The notes beneath the pieces were generated by a model. It was not told the origin of the DNA and made no database searches. It worked only from the letters and a program-made list of their open reading frames with translations. From positions 186,001-250,000 of the forward strand of contig NZ_VJZS01000004.1 in the NCBI RefSeq assembly GCF_007097385.1: a stretch of DNA of 64,000 bases. Direction: 5' to 3'. Shown in pieces: positions 8,291 through 17,083 of the stretch (its first letter is position 1; every line of letters starts with the position of its first letter). The translations under genes were made by a program, and so were the position numbers. Source of the stretch: Flavobacterium sp. ZT3R18 (GTDB lineage Bacteria; Bacteroidota; Bacteroidia; Flavobacteriales; Flavobacteriaceae).

Positions 8291-9472
8291 TTAAATCTTA
8301 ACTTCATTCATTACTTCGAGAATTATAGTGCACCCTTCTCTGATTTCTTCGTCAGAAATGGTAAGGGGTGGTGTAATTCGGATAGCGCATCCCTCAAAGA
8401 GTAACCAAAATAAAATGAGACCTCTGTCTTGACATTTTAGGATTACTTCATTGGTAATATCCGCACTCGCTGTCATTGCAGCAAGCATTAATCCTTTGCC
8501 TCTTATTTCTTGTATCAAAGGATGTACCAAAAGCGATCTAAAGAGCTTTTCTTTCTCTAAAGCGTCTGCCATTAAGTTGGTTTCAGTTAATTCTTTCAAA
8601 GTTGCCAAGCAAGCTGACGCAATGACAGGGTGTCCCCCAAAAGTGGTAATGTGTCCTAGCTTTGGGTTTTCGCTCAATAAATCCATCATGGCAGCTGAAG
8701 CGGTAAAGGCTCCCACGGGCATTCCGCCACCCATTCCTTTTCCCATTACGACTATATCTGGCACAACATCATAGTTTTGAAAACCAAAAAGAGTACCCGT
8801 TCTTCCAAAACCCGGTTGGATTTCGTCGAGTATCATCATGGCTCCTACTTCGGTACAACGAGCTCTTACTTTTTTGAGGAAATCATTATGGGGTTCAATA
8901 AATCCAGCCCCACCTTGAATGGTTTCGAGAATGATTCCGGCAGTTTTGGTGGTTATTTTCTCTAAATCGGCTTCGTTGTTGAAGGTTATAAAATCGACAT
9001 CAGGAATTAAAGGACGGAAGACTTGTTTGCGTTCCTCAAATCCCATGACGCTCATCGATCCCATAGTGTTGCCGTGGTAGGCATTGTGACACGAAATTAA
9101 CTGGCTTCTTCCCGTAGTTCTTCTGGCTAGTTTCAAAGCACCTTCTATAGCTTCGGTACCCGAATTGACCAAATAGGTTTTGTCTAAAGGAGCGGGCAGG
9201 AGCGAGGCCATAAGTTTGCAATACTCAACGGCAGGACTTTGGGAATATTCGCCATAAACCATTACGTGTGAATACTTGTCTAATTGATCCTTGATGGCAT
9301 CATTGACCCTTTTGTTTTGATGCCCAAGTGTACAAGCCGAAACACCAGCCACAAAATCTAAATATTTTTTGTTATTAGTATCGAAAATATAGGAACCTAT
9401 TGCATGCGAAACTTCCATACCCAATGGATAAGGAGAGGTTTGTGCTTGGTATTTTATGAAATCGGGATTCAC
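8291..9472 (-). CDS. Class III PLP-dependent aminotransferase
   Basis: A 393-residue aminotransferase of the acetylornithine/ornithine/4-aminobutyrate class. The family features are VNSGTEAIEGALKLAR (phosphate binding), HNAYHGNTMGSMS, the LDEIQPGFGRTGTLFGF segment with the PLP-contacting Asp, and the Schiff-base lysine in VMGKGMGGGMP. The enzyme transfers an amino group to 2-oxoglutarate or a similar acceptor. The exact donor cannot be told from sequence, and the context (TPR protein, OstA-like protein) does not help. The start codon is GTG at 9470-9472. Confidence 0.87.
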   Translation of the reverse strand: MNPDFIKYQAQTSPYPLGMEVSHAIGSYIFDTNNKKYLDFVAGVSACTLGHQNKRVNDAIKDQLDKYSHVMVYGEYSQSPAVEYCKLMASLLPAPLDKTYLVNSGTEAIEGALKLARRTTGRSQLISCHNAYHGNTMGSMSVMGFEERKQVFRPLIPDVDFITFNNEADLEKITTKTAGIILETIQGGAGFIEPHNDFLKKVRARCTEVGAMMILDEIQPGFGRTGTLFGFQNYDVVPDIVVMGKGMGGGMPVGAFTASAAMMDLLSENPKLGHITTFGGHPVIASACLATLKELTETNLMADALEKEKLFRSLLVHPLIQEIRGKGLMLAAMTASADITNEVILKCQDRGLILFWLLFEGCAIRITPPLTISDEEIREGCTIILEVMNEVKI

Positions 9473-9477
9473 TTTTT

Positions 9478-9650
9478 TAAGAGTTTAAAGGTTTAAAAGT
9501 TTAGGGGTTTAGAAGTTTAAAAGTTTAAAAGTTTAAAAGAGTTTAAAGTTTAGGAGTTTAAAAGTTTAGTTGTGAGAACTGAAAACTGCTTTCAAAGTCT
9601 CGAGACTGAAAACTGAAAACTGCGACTGAAAACTGCAATCTGAAAACTGA
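9478..9650. repeat. AGTTTAAAAG and ACTGAAAACTG word repeats
   Basis: About 90 bases of tandem GTTTAAAAGTTTAGG-type words are followed by about 75 bases of ACTGAAAACTG words (9576-9650). The first family recurs in the trp operon (53120-53235, 54018-54343). The second recurs near 24520-24552, 26026-26057 and 28162-28247. Confidence 0.75.
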
Positions 9651-11282
9651 TCACTTCTTCCGACTCTTCTTGTCATAATTCAATGTTTCCTTTCGAATTT
9701 TCATTGGAGTCTCTTTTTTTGCTTTGTCTTTCACGGTTGCTGCAGCGACTTTGAGTTCTTCGGCATTTTCTTCTTCGCTAAAAATATCGTCTTTAGATTT
9801 TATCCTTTCGTCTCCACGCCAATTGAGTCCCCGAAGGGTTCTTGCGTTTTCGGGTAAATCTTTTTCGGGATAGATGTCTCCATCTACTTGCTTGAAAAAA
9901 GTGATGGTTTCTACCGCATTTTTGTCAAAAATAATATTGATCTTGCTGCTGACATTTTTATTGATCCCGATGAGTTCTTTGGCGTCATTTCGCATATAAT
10001 AAATCACTTCGGTGTTTTTTATGATGTCAACATCATGGAGTTTTCCGTCTTGAAATTTTCCAAATAGATTTTGCCCCTTGACTTGATTAAAACCGGTTCC
10101 AAGAGTGTCTTTCGAGACGAGAAAAGTATTGTTTAGCACTTTGAGCGAATCCAATTTTTGAGTGTTATTATCTCCTATAAGATGCATCACATCTCCGGTA
10201 ATTTGGTTGTCGCCATTCCAGAGTATTGGATTTCCGATCAATTTTGTCAATGCTGTTTTAGAACGAGAATGTATCGAATCACATTTTCCGCTCATGTCAA
10301 TTTTAAAAAAACGTACGTTATTATAAGCGCGAATGATGCGGTCTCCTTCTTTACCAGTAACCATAAGTTTTTTACCATGAATATATACCGAGTCATTCTC
10401 TACAAAGTTTACCGCCACGGCTCTTTTAGTAACAAACATCGAATCTTTCTTTTTGTACAATTCGGCATAATGACCTCGTATAACCCCACGGTTGACAGAA
10501 TCGGTAATTTTTACATTTCGCGTAGCCGACGCAAATTCCTTATTTCGATCATAATACAAACTATCTCCTTTTATAATCCGGTCATCATATTTGATGTAGG
10601 ATTTGTTAAGAAAATGCGCCAGATTTTTTTTAGTGTCATAAAAGCCTTTTTCGGTATAGATATAATTGGCCTTACTGGTAATGGTGGATGGCCCAAAAAG
10701 ATAGGAATGCCCAGAATTACTGTAATAATCCAAATGATTGGACTTGATTTCGTAAGTTTTATTGGTAAGGGTAACCGCTGTTAAGAACTGGAATTTCTTT
10801 TGCGCTACATAATACCTACCCGATTTGCTTTTTAAGGTATTGTCTTTGTTGATAATAGTTCCTTGAGTATTATAAAAAACTTCCTGTGTGTTTCGGTCAA
10901 AATTGATGGTGTCTGTCGCCAAAGTTGCATCTGGGGAGCTCATAACGGCATCGCCAGTAGCAAATGCTTTTTTTAATTGCCCGCTATATTCAGCGTATTT
11001 ACTGTTCAGGAATAAAGTGTCGCCTTGAACCAATTGCACATTTCCAAAAGCTTTTAGGTAGTTTTCCTTTTGAAAAAAATACGCTCTATTACAAGTAAGA
11101 ACGACACCATCATGGCTTACACGTACATTTCCCGTTAGTAAAAGGGCATCTGGGACTTTGAGTTGATCGACATCTGCAAAATCAGAATGTTCAATATTTA
11201 TTTTTTTAGGAGCTTGTGCCAAAATAATATGGGCGCAAAAGAATACTAAAGTATAGGTTATGAAATTTAAAGATTTCTTCAA
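9651..11282 (-). CDS. OstA/LptA-like LPS-transport protein
   Basis: A 543-residue exported protein. A signal peptide (SLNFITYTLVFFCAHIILAQ) is followed by a long series of beta-strand repeats such as LLTGNVRVSHDGVVLTCNRAYFF, typical of the OstA/LptA jelly-roll fold. LptA-type proteins bridge lipopolysaccharide across the periplasm. This one is longer than LptA and lacks an LptD barrel. The C terminus is very basic and Lys-rich. The start appears to be TTG at 11280-11282, because no ATG gives a complete signal peptide. No other lpt gene is adjacent. Confidence 0.8.
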   Translation of the reverse strand: MKKSLNFITYTLVFFCAHIILAQAPKKINIEHSDFADVDQLKVPDALLLTGNVRVSHDGVVLTCNRAYFFQKENYLKAFGNVQLVQGDTLFLNSKYAEYSGQLKKAFATGDAVMSSPDATLATDTINFDRNTQEVFYNTQGTIINKDNTLKSKSGRYYVAQKKFQFLTAVTLTNKTYEIKSNHLDYYSNSGHSYLFGPSTITSKANYIYTEKGFYDTKKNLAHFLNKSYIKYDDRIIKGDSLYYDRNKEFASATRNVKITDSVNRGVIRGHYAELYKKKDSMFVTKRAVAVNFVENDSVYIHGKKLMVTGKEGDRIIRAYNNVRFFKIDMSGKCDSIHSRSKTALTKLIGNPILWNGDNQITGDVMHLIGDNNTQKLDSLKVLNNTFLVSKDTLGTGFNQVKGQNLFGKFQDGKLHDVDIIKNTEVIYYMRNDAKELIGINKNVSSKINIIFDKNAVETITFFKQVDGDIYPEKDLPENARTLRGLNWRGDERIKSKDDIFSEEENAEELKVAAATVKDKAKKETPMKIRKETLNYDKKSRKK

Positions 11283-11374
11283 TGGATTTAATTTTTGGTA
11301 AATTTATGAAAAAGGAGTCAATCCTTATATATATTAGGATTTATTTATAATTAATGCGAATTAAGGGTTCGAAT

Positions 11375-11547
11375 GTGCCGTTAGGCACTAAATATTGGTA
11401 GAAAAACAATTTCATCCGCTTTTTTGTCCCCTTAGGGACTAAACAATCATTTTTCGTATCTAAATTATGTGAAAATGTATAGTACCTACGGGACATTGTG
11501 CTTATTGCAAATGTAATTCACTACTAATATTTAGTGCCTAACGGCAC
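11375..11547. repeat. 173-bp element with perfect 22-bp terminal inverted repeats
   Basis: Arms at 11375-11396 and 11526-11547 are perfect reverse complements, starting GTGCCGTTAGGCACTAAATA. Inside are CCCCTTAGGGACTAAAC and CCTACGGGAC motifs. There is no open frame, so this looks like a small non-autonomous element in the otherwise empty 506-base gap 11283-11788. Confidence 0.75.
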
Positions 11548-11788
11548 AAAGAAAGAGATTTTTAACGCTGGATTCACATAATTAGAGTTGGTGTGTAAAA
11601 TTTGAAAGATTGAGAATTTAAGTTATAAACATTGTCTCGTACTATCTCGTTATAGTGCCATTTTTGGTCTAAAAAGGGTTTGAAAGAATTGTTTTTTCTA
11701 AACTATTTTTCAAAAAAAGATTAAATTTATAAACTGATAATTGAAATTAAATATTAAAAATGGTTTCAATTTTTTAAAATAAATTAAT

Positions 11789-13669
11789 ATGCTAAAGAAA
11801 ACAACCTTTGTGGCAGGAATGAGTATATTGCTTATGGCAATTGCCTGTAAAACTAAAGATGTAAAAATGAACTCAGAAAAGAAAGTAACCGTTTCCGAAA
11901 AAAAGGAAGTAGTGTATCAGGTTTTTACTCGATTGTTTGGAAATAAAAACACCACCAATAAACCTTGGGGAACCATTGAAGAAAATGGAGTGGGGAAATT
12001 CAATGATTTTACTGCAAAAGCATTGCATGAAATTAAAGATTTAGGAGTTACTTACGTTTGGTACACAGGTGTTCCTCATCATGCAGTGGTACGAGATTAT
12101 ACAGTCATAGGAGTTTCTTATGATGATCCCGAAGTGGTCAAAGGAAGAGCGGGTTCTCCTTATGCGGTAAAAGATTATTATAATGTAAATCCAGATTTGG
12201 CTGTACATCCAGAGAAACGTTTAGAAGAATTCGAAGCGCTTATAAAAAGAACGCATGAAGCCAATTTGAAGGTCATTATTGATATTGTTCCCAATCATAT
12301 TGCCCGTAAATACGAAGGGAAAAGCAATCCTAAAGGCGTGAGAGATTTTGGTGCCGATGATGATGTTACGGTAGAATACAAAAGAGATAATAATTTTTAT
12401 TACATACCCAATACACCTTTTCAGTTGCCAGGTGGGGATTCACCTTTAAACGGGGAAGCTCATCCACTTATTGATGGTAAATTTGACGAAAACCCAGCAA
12501 AATGGACGGGTAACGGTTCGCGTTTGGCAAAACCAGATAAAAACGATTGGTATGAAACGGTCAAAGTAAATTACGGAATTCGTCCTGATGGCTTAAAGGA
12601 CTTTCCAGAATTGCCGGCTGGCTATGATAAATTATCGAATAAAGAACATTATGCCTTTTGGAAAGACAAAAGTGTGCCTAGCTCTTGGATTAAATTCAGA
12701 GATATTGCCTTGTATTGGACAGCCAAAGGCGTTGATGGTTTTCGATATGATATGGCCGAAATGGTTCCTTACGAGTTTTGGAGTTATATGAACTCAGCCA
12801 TAAAAAATGCTAATCCCGATGCTTTCTTAATGGCCGAAGTGTACAATCCGAAAGAATACCGCAATTACATTCATTTGGGTAAAATGGATTATTTATATGA
12901 TAAAGTGGAAACCTATGATAAACTGAAAGATGTTATTCAAGGGAAAACACCTCCCGATGGATTGTCTTATATTCAAAAAGGATTAGCCGATATTGATGTC
13001 CACATGTTGAAGTTTTTAGACAATCATGACGAACAACGATTGGCAAGTCCAGAATTTGCAGGATCGCCAGAAAAAGGCAAACCTATGATGGTAGTTTCAA
13101 CTATGATAAGCTCGGCTCCAATTATGGTTTATTTTGGTCAAGAAGTAGGGGAGGCAGGAAATGAAAACGGAGGTTTCGGGACACATTCCAGAACATCTAT
13201 TTTTGATTACGTTGGTGTGCCAAATCATCAAAGATGGATGAACGACGGTGCGTTTGATGGAGGTAAATTATCGCAAAGCGAAAAAGATTTACGTGGTTTT
13301 TATAAAAGATTATTGAATTTGGCTGCAAAAAGTTCGGCAGTAATGGGGCAATTTCAAGATCTTCAAGAAGTAAACCGTCAAGCGGGTCTTGGGTATGATC
13401 CCAACCATGTGTATTCTTTTGTTCGCTGGTCGGATACTCAAAGATTAATTGTGCTTACTAATTTTTCATCAGAATCCACAAATACTTTTGAATTGAAAAT
13501 CCCTGCCGATATTATTGGTAAATGGAAGTTAAAAGACGGAAGTTACACTGTAAAAGACCAATTATATGGAAAAAGTACAATCCAATTACAAGTTGTTAAT
13601 GGCGAAGGTAAAGCATCAATTACTATTGCTCCTTTAGAATCTTTTATTTATCAATGTAGGTTTGATTGA
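11789..13669 (+). CDS. Lipoprotein alpha-amylase family (GH13) enzyme
   Basis: This 626-residue enzyme hydrolyses or rearranges alpha-glucosidic bonds. A lipoprotein signal (MLKKTTFVAGMSILLMAIAC, lipid-modified Cys20) points to surface or periplasmic anchoring. GH13 region I is DIVPNH (165-170). GFRYDMAE holds the nucleophile Asp321, FLMAEVY the acid/base Glu350, and FLDNHDE the third acid Asp414. A C-terminal beta domain follows. It resembles SusG-like amylases, but no susC/susD genes are nearby and it forms a single-gene unit. The start ATG directly precedes the signal peptide. Confidence 0.9.
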   Translation: MLKKTTFVAGMSILLMAIACKTKDVKMNSEKKVTVSEKKEVVYQVFTRLFGNKNTTNKPWGTIEENGVGKFNDFTAKALHEIKDLGVTYVWYTGVPHHAVVRDYTVIGVSYDDPEVVKGRAGSPYAVKDYYNVNPDLAVHPEKRLEEFEALIKRTHEANLKVIIDIVPNHIARKYEGKSNPKGVRDFGADDDVTVEYKRDNNFYYIPNTPFQLPGGDSPLNGEAHPLIDGKFDENPAKWTGNGSRLAKPDKNDWYETVKVNYGIRPDGLKDFPELPAGYDKLSNKEHYAFWKDKSVPSSWIKFRDIALYWTAKGVDGFRYDMAEMVPYEFWSYMNSAIKNANPDAFLMAEVYNPKEYRNYIHLGKMDYLYDKVETYDKLKDVIQGKTPPDGLSYIQKGLADIDVHMLKFLDNHDEQRLASPEFAGSPEKGKPMMVVSTMISSAPIMVYFGQEVGEAGNENGGFGTHSRTSIFDYVGVPNHQRWMNDGAFDGGKLSQSEKDLRGFYKRLLNLAAKSSAVMGQFQDLQEVNRQAGLGYDPNHVYSFVRWSDTQRLIVLTNFSSESTNTFELKIPADIIGKWKLKDGSYTVKDQLYGKSTIQLQVVNGEGKASITIAPLESFIYQCRFD

Positions 13670-13683
13670 TTGGATTCAATTTA

Positions 13684-13720
13684 CAAAAAAAGCTGATACT
13701 TAAACGGTATCAGCTTTTTT
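13684..13720. terminator. Bidirectional terminator
   Basis: AAAAAAGCTGATAC and GTATCAGCTTTTTT form a strong stem with A/T runs on both sides, between the convergent amylase and superoxide dismutase genes. Confidence 0.85.
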
Positions 13721-13728
13721 AGTATTAT

Positions 13729-14508
13729 CTATTTCTTAAAAGTGGCTTGGTAATTTTCGTTAACGACTTCCCAGTTGATATGATTGAAAAAGGCATCAAT
13801 ATAATTTTTCTTTTTGTATTGAAAATCTATAAAATAGGCATGCTCCCAAAGATCAATTCCTAAAATAGGCGTTCCGTGAAATCCAACAACAGGCACATTT
13901 GGCATTAATGGATTGTCTTGATTTTGGGTTGTAGTCAATTGAAGTACACCAGTTTTATCAACGACTAACCAAAGCCATCCTGAACCAAATTGTTTGGTTG
14001 CTGTTTCTTTAAAAGTGGTTTTAAAATTAGAAAAAGAACCGAAATTTTTTGCTATTGTTCCAGCTAAAGTATCTTTTGGTTCTGCATCGCTTTTTGCAGT
14101 CATACATTTAAAGTATAAACCATGATTATAATAACCACCCGCATTATTTCGTATCAGAGGGTCGTTTATGTCTAGTTTTTTTAAAACTTCCTCAATAGTT
14201 AGATTTTCAAGTTCGGTGCCTAGAACCGCTTTGTTTAAATTATTGGTGTAATTTAAATAATGTTTCCCGTAATGAGACTCTAATGTAATTGCCGAAAAAT
14301 CGGGAGCCAAAGCATCATAAGCAAAGGGCAGTTTTTCTAGTTGAAAAGACCCCTCACTGGCTTTTGCATCATTTGGACTTCCTAATGTTACTTTTTCTTG
14401 TACCGATGGTAGCGGCACTTCAACAACTTCTGTCAATTTTTTTTCATTGCAAGAAATTAAGACAGAAACGAAGAGTAAGCCTGATAATAGAAAAGTGTTT
14501 TTTTTCAT
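13729..14508 (-). CDS. Lipoprotein Fe/Mn superoxide dismutase
   Basis: An iron/manganese superoxide dismutase that converts superoxide to oxygen and peroxide. The four metal ligands are visible: His79 (ESHYGKHYLNY), His129 (YYNHGLYF), Asp219 and His223 (GIDLWEHAYF). GSGWLWLV is also present. Unlike cytoplasmic SodB, it has a lipoprotein signal (LLFVSVLISC, Cys20) and a linker of about 35 residues, giving 259 residues instead of about 200. It is therefore predicted to be membrane-anchored outside the cytoplasm. The metal preference cannot be decided here. Confidence 0.9.
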   Translation of the reverse strand: MKKNTFLLSGLLFVSVLISCNEKKLTEVVEVPLPSVQEKVTLGSPNDAKASEGSFQLEKLPFAYDALAPDFSAITLESHYGKHYLNYTNNLNKAVLGTELENLTIEEVLKKLDINDPLIRNNAGGYYNHGLYFKCMTAKSDAEPKDTLAGTIAKNFGSFSNFKTTFKETATKQFGSGWLWLVVDKTGVLQLTTTQNQDNPLMPNVPVVGFHGTPILGIDLWEHAYFIDFQYKKKNYIDAFFNHINWEVVNENYQATFKK

Positions 14509-14605
14509 GTGTAGATTACATTTGTTCTTTATAGGAACATGGTATCGCCATTCTTCATTTTAATTTGTGATTTTGAATCATGGCGATTTCATGTGAGTAT
14601 TACAG

Positions 14606-14872
14606 TTACTTTGATAGCGAATGTATTAATTCAATATATTGTTCTTTGGCTTCGTCTTGAGTAAGGTGGCTAATTTGAATCCAAGCATTTGTTTTAAAAG
14701 CATTTCTTAAATCGGCATTCTCTGAAATATTGAATATAGTTTTGTCAAATGTAGCGTGCTTGTAATAGGCATAAAGACGTAGTTGTACATCTTGGGGTAA
14801 GGATGCTTGCGTCATATGCGAAGCTGTTTCAACGGCTTCTTGAAATTGTATATCTAAATCTTTTTCAATCAT
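14606..14872 (-). CDS. Acyl-CoA-binding protein
   Basis: An 88-residue four-helix protein of the ACBP family, recognised by LPQDVQLRLYAYYKHAT and the following WIQISHLTQDEAKEQYIELI segment. ACBP holds long-chain acyl-CoA esters and passes them to acyltransferases. Its ATG overlaps the psd stop codon by one base (TAATG), which suggests translational coupling. That position fits a role supplying acyl groups for phospholipid synthesis alongside cdsA and psd. Confidence 0.88.
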   Translation of the reverse strand: MIEKDLDIQFQEAVETASHMTQASLPQDVQLRLYAYYKHATFDKTIFNISENADLRNAFKTNAWIQISHLTQDEAKEQYIELIHSLSK

Positions 14873-15528
14873 TAAGATTTTATTGCAATTATAGTTTTTC
14901 CTCCTATTGCTTTTTGATTTAGTACAACATTAATCGGTGTTCCTAAAGGTAAAAATACATCTACTCTAGAACCAAATTTAATGAAACCGGCATCTGTTCC
15001 TTGTACCACTTGCATTCCTTCTTGGGCGTAGTTTACAATTCTTCGTGCCAATGCTCCAGCAATTTGACGATACAATATAGCACCGAAAGTTTTGTTCTCG
15101 ATTACTACGGTTGTTCTTTCATTTTCTTCGCTTGCTTTTGGATGCCAAGCTACCAAAAACTTACCTGGATGGTATTTGCTGAATTTTACAAGTCCACTTA
15201 ATCCATAGCGGGTAACATGAACATTTATAGGCGACATGAAAATAGATACCTGAATTCTTTTGTCTTTAAAATATTCGCTTTCGTAAACTTCTTCAATCAC
15301 AACAACTTTTCCATCGACTGGAGCGATGATGTGATTTTCATTTATTTCTACGGTACGTTTTGGATTTCTGAAAAACTGTAAAACGGTAATCAATAGCAAA
15401 AATGCAATAACTTGAATTGACTTTGTTAGCCAGAAATTATCAATAATAAAATAGTCTGACAATAACAAAGCCGTTGCTGTAAAAGCAATAGCTAATAAAA
15501 TACTTGGGGTTCCTTCTTTATGAAACAT
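14872..15528 (-). CDS. psd: Phosphatidylserine decarboxylase
   Basis: A 218-residue enzyme of the short Psd type that converts phosphatidylserine to phosphatidylethanolamine. It has N-terminal hydrophobic segments, IIAPVDGKVVVIEE, SIFMSPINVHVTRYG and the pyruvoyl-forming FGSRVDVFLP site, where autocleavage occurs before the serine. It overlaps cdsA by 11 bases and the acyl-CoA-binding protein gene by one, so the three genes are very probably co-transcribed and coupled. Confidence 0.92.
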   Translation of the reverse strand: MFHKEGTPSILLAIAFTATALLLSDYFIIDNFWLTKSIQVIAFLLLITVLQFFRNPKRTVEINENHIIAPVDGKVVVIEEVYESEYFKDKRIQVSIFMSPINVHVTRYGLSGLVKFSKYHPGKFLVAWHPKASEENERTTVVIENKTFGAILYRQIAGALARRIVNYAQEGMQVVQGTDAGFIKFGSRVDVFLPLGTPINVVLNQKAIGGKTIIAIKS

Positions 15529-16369
15529 AATTTAAAATTTGATAAAATAAAAATATTATTGGTGCTACAAAGATAACACTATCTAGCCTATCTAGGACAC
15601 CTCCATGACCGGGCATTATCTTTCCGCTGTCTTTTTTTCCTGCAATTCTTTTGAATTTTGATTCTACTAAATCGCCAATTGTGCCAAAAACGCCAACAAT
15701 AAAGGCTATTATGAACCAGATGTATATGTTTTTCTCTGGAATTTTAAGGAAATATTTTGAAATAAAATAACTGGCAATTATGGAAAAAATGATTCCTCCA
15801 ATGAAACCTTCGATTGTTTTTTTAGGAGAAATTCTTTCAAATAATTTATGCTTACCTATCGATTTCCCTACTAAATACGCAAAAGTATCGTTTGTCCAAA
15901 TCAATATAAAGATACTAATCAGAATGTTTGGGTTGTAGCCTTTTATTCCAAAAGGTATTTTCGTGATTATAATAAAAGGTAGAATAATATACCCAATTAA
16001 ATAGGCAAACTTTGAAAAAGAATCTATTTTGAGGTTTTTGTCGTCGTATAAAAAAACAACACACTTCAATGAAACAATGAGTGTCAAGAAAAGTACAACT
16101 AAGTCAAACGTATTGTTATAACGTAAAAGATAAAAAACACCATCTGTTTTTGTGGCAATAGCTATTTTATAAAAAAACAAATAGACCAAGTTGGCAATTA
16201 CAATGGGGGCAATTTTATTGAGTCGCGATAAATTGCAAAACTCAATAACAGCAATAAGTAGAAAAACACCAAATAGAATAAAAAAACTTTCTATTGAGTA
16301 TTCTATGGAGGATATTAAAAGGATAATGTAAATGGCTCCAGATATAGACCTTTTTAGTGTTTCGTTCAT
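15518..16369 (-). CDS. cdsA: Phosphatidate cytidylyltransferase
   Basis: An integral membrane enzyme of 283 residues that makes CDP-diacylglycerol from phosphatidate and CTP, the branch point of phospholipid synthesis. Several hydrophobic helices precede KKTIEGFIGG and the C-terminal signature GDLVESKFKRIAGKKDSG followed by LDRLDS. It sits one base downstream of the LUD-domain gene and overlaps psd by 11 bases. Its order between ftsH and psd is common in Flavobacteriia. Confidence 0.93.
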   Translation of the reverse strand: MNETLKRSISGAIYIILLISSIEYSIESFFILFGVFLLIAVIEFCNLSRLNKIAPIVIANLVYLFFYKIAIATKTDGVFYLLRYNNTFDLVVLFLTLIVSLKCVVFLYDDKNLKIDSFSKFAYLIGYIILPFIIITKIPFGIKGYNPNILISIFILIWTNDTFAYLVGKSIGKHKLFERISPKKTIEGFIGGIIFSIIASYFISKYFLKIPEKNIYIWFIIAFIVGVFGTIGDLVESKFKRIAGKKDSGKIMPGHGGVLDRLDSVIFVAPIIFLFYQILNYVS

Positions 16370-16370
16370 T

Positions 16371-16973
16371 TTAAAGATCTTCTAATAACAATAAGTAAAG
16401 ATTTTTGGCAGAACTTCCATATTGAGTAAAATCTTCTTCTTTTGCCTTCTCGAAATATTTTATTGTTGTGATATTGGTAGGGTATTCGGTTAAGTATTTT
16501 CTTCGAATAGCACTAAGGCCATCACTTTTACCTTCAATAATTTGGCTAGTTTTTGCCAAAATTATAATATTAGACGGCAATTCGTTTGGTTTTTTTTGTT
16601 TGATTTGGTTAGAAGAGAATAGTATAGACCCTTCTTCGGCTACCAGATTCTCACAAGTTGACAATAAAAATTGTGGATTCTGTGATGAACCATAAGTAAG
16701 TTTGTTTTCGTCTAGCAAATAGTAAAGTTTAGGCTCGTAGCATAAAACTTCACTTTCAAACCAATCATTTTCTGCTAATATGTTTTCAAATTGCTCATTT
16801 ACTTCATTTAAATTTTCACAATATAGAAATTTACCTCCATTTCTTTTAAAATTATAGATAAACTGTTCGTCTAAAGGGGAATTAATATCTGGAGTTGGTT
16901 TGTTACTATTATCTCCTTTTCCCTCATTGGAGGCAGGATTATTAGTGCCAAAAAATTTACTAAAAAGACTCAT
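16371..16973 (-). CDS. LUD-domain (LutC-like) protein
   Basis: A 200-residue protein resembling the LUD (lactate utilisation) domain: an N-terminal low-complexity segment rich in Asn and Ser, then a Rossmann-like core with AEEGSILFSSNQ and LPSNIIILAKTSQI. No lutA or lutB partners are present, so a role in lactate oxidation cannot be claimed. It lies between ftsH and cdsA, an arrangement I recall from other Flavobacteriia, and probably shares a transcript with cdsA (1-base gap). Confidence 0.68.
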   Translation of the reverse strand: MSLFSKFFGTNNPASNEGKGDNSNKPTPDINSPLDEQFIYNFKRNGGKFLYCENLNEVNEQFENILAENDWFESEVLCYEPKLYYLLDENKLTYGSSQNPQFLLSTCENLVAEEGSILFSSNQIKQKKPNELPSNIIILAKTSQIIEGKSDGLSAIRRKYLTEYPTNITTIKYFEKAKEEDFTQYGSSAKNLYLLLLEDL

Positions 16974-17083
16974 ATAGTGTTAATCTACGTTTTGTATTAG
17001 CTGAAAACGTTCAAAGATAAAAAAATCTTAATTCAAAACGAGGTTTTGAATTAAGATTTTGAATTTTTATATTATTGGAGGAA

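Noticed and set aside
9478..9570. AGTTTAAAAG words as a CRISPR-like array
   Set aside because: The units are short, irregular and low in complexity, and no constant repeat or spacer can be defined.
10158..10784. 208-codon plus-strand open frame opposite the OstA-like gene
   Set aside because: It is antisense to a well-supported gene, has no recognisable domain, and has no promoter or start context.
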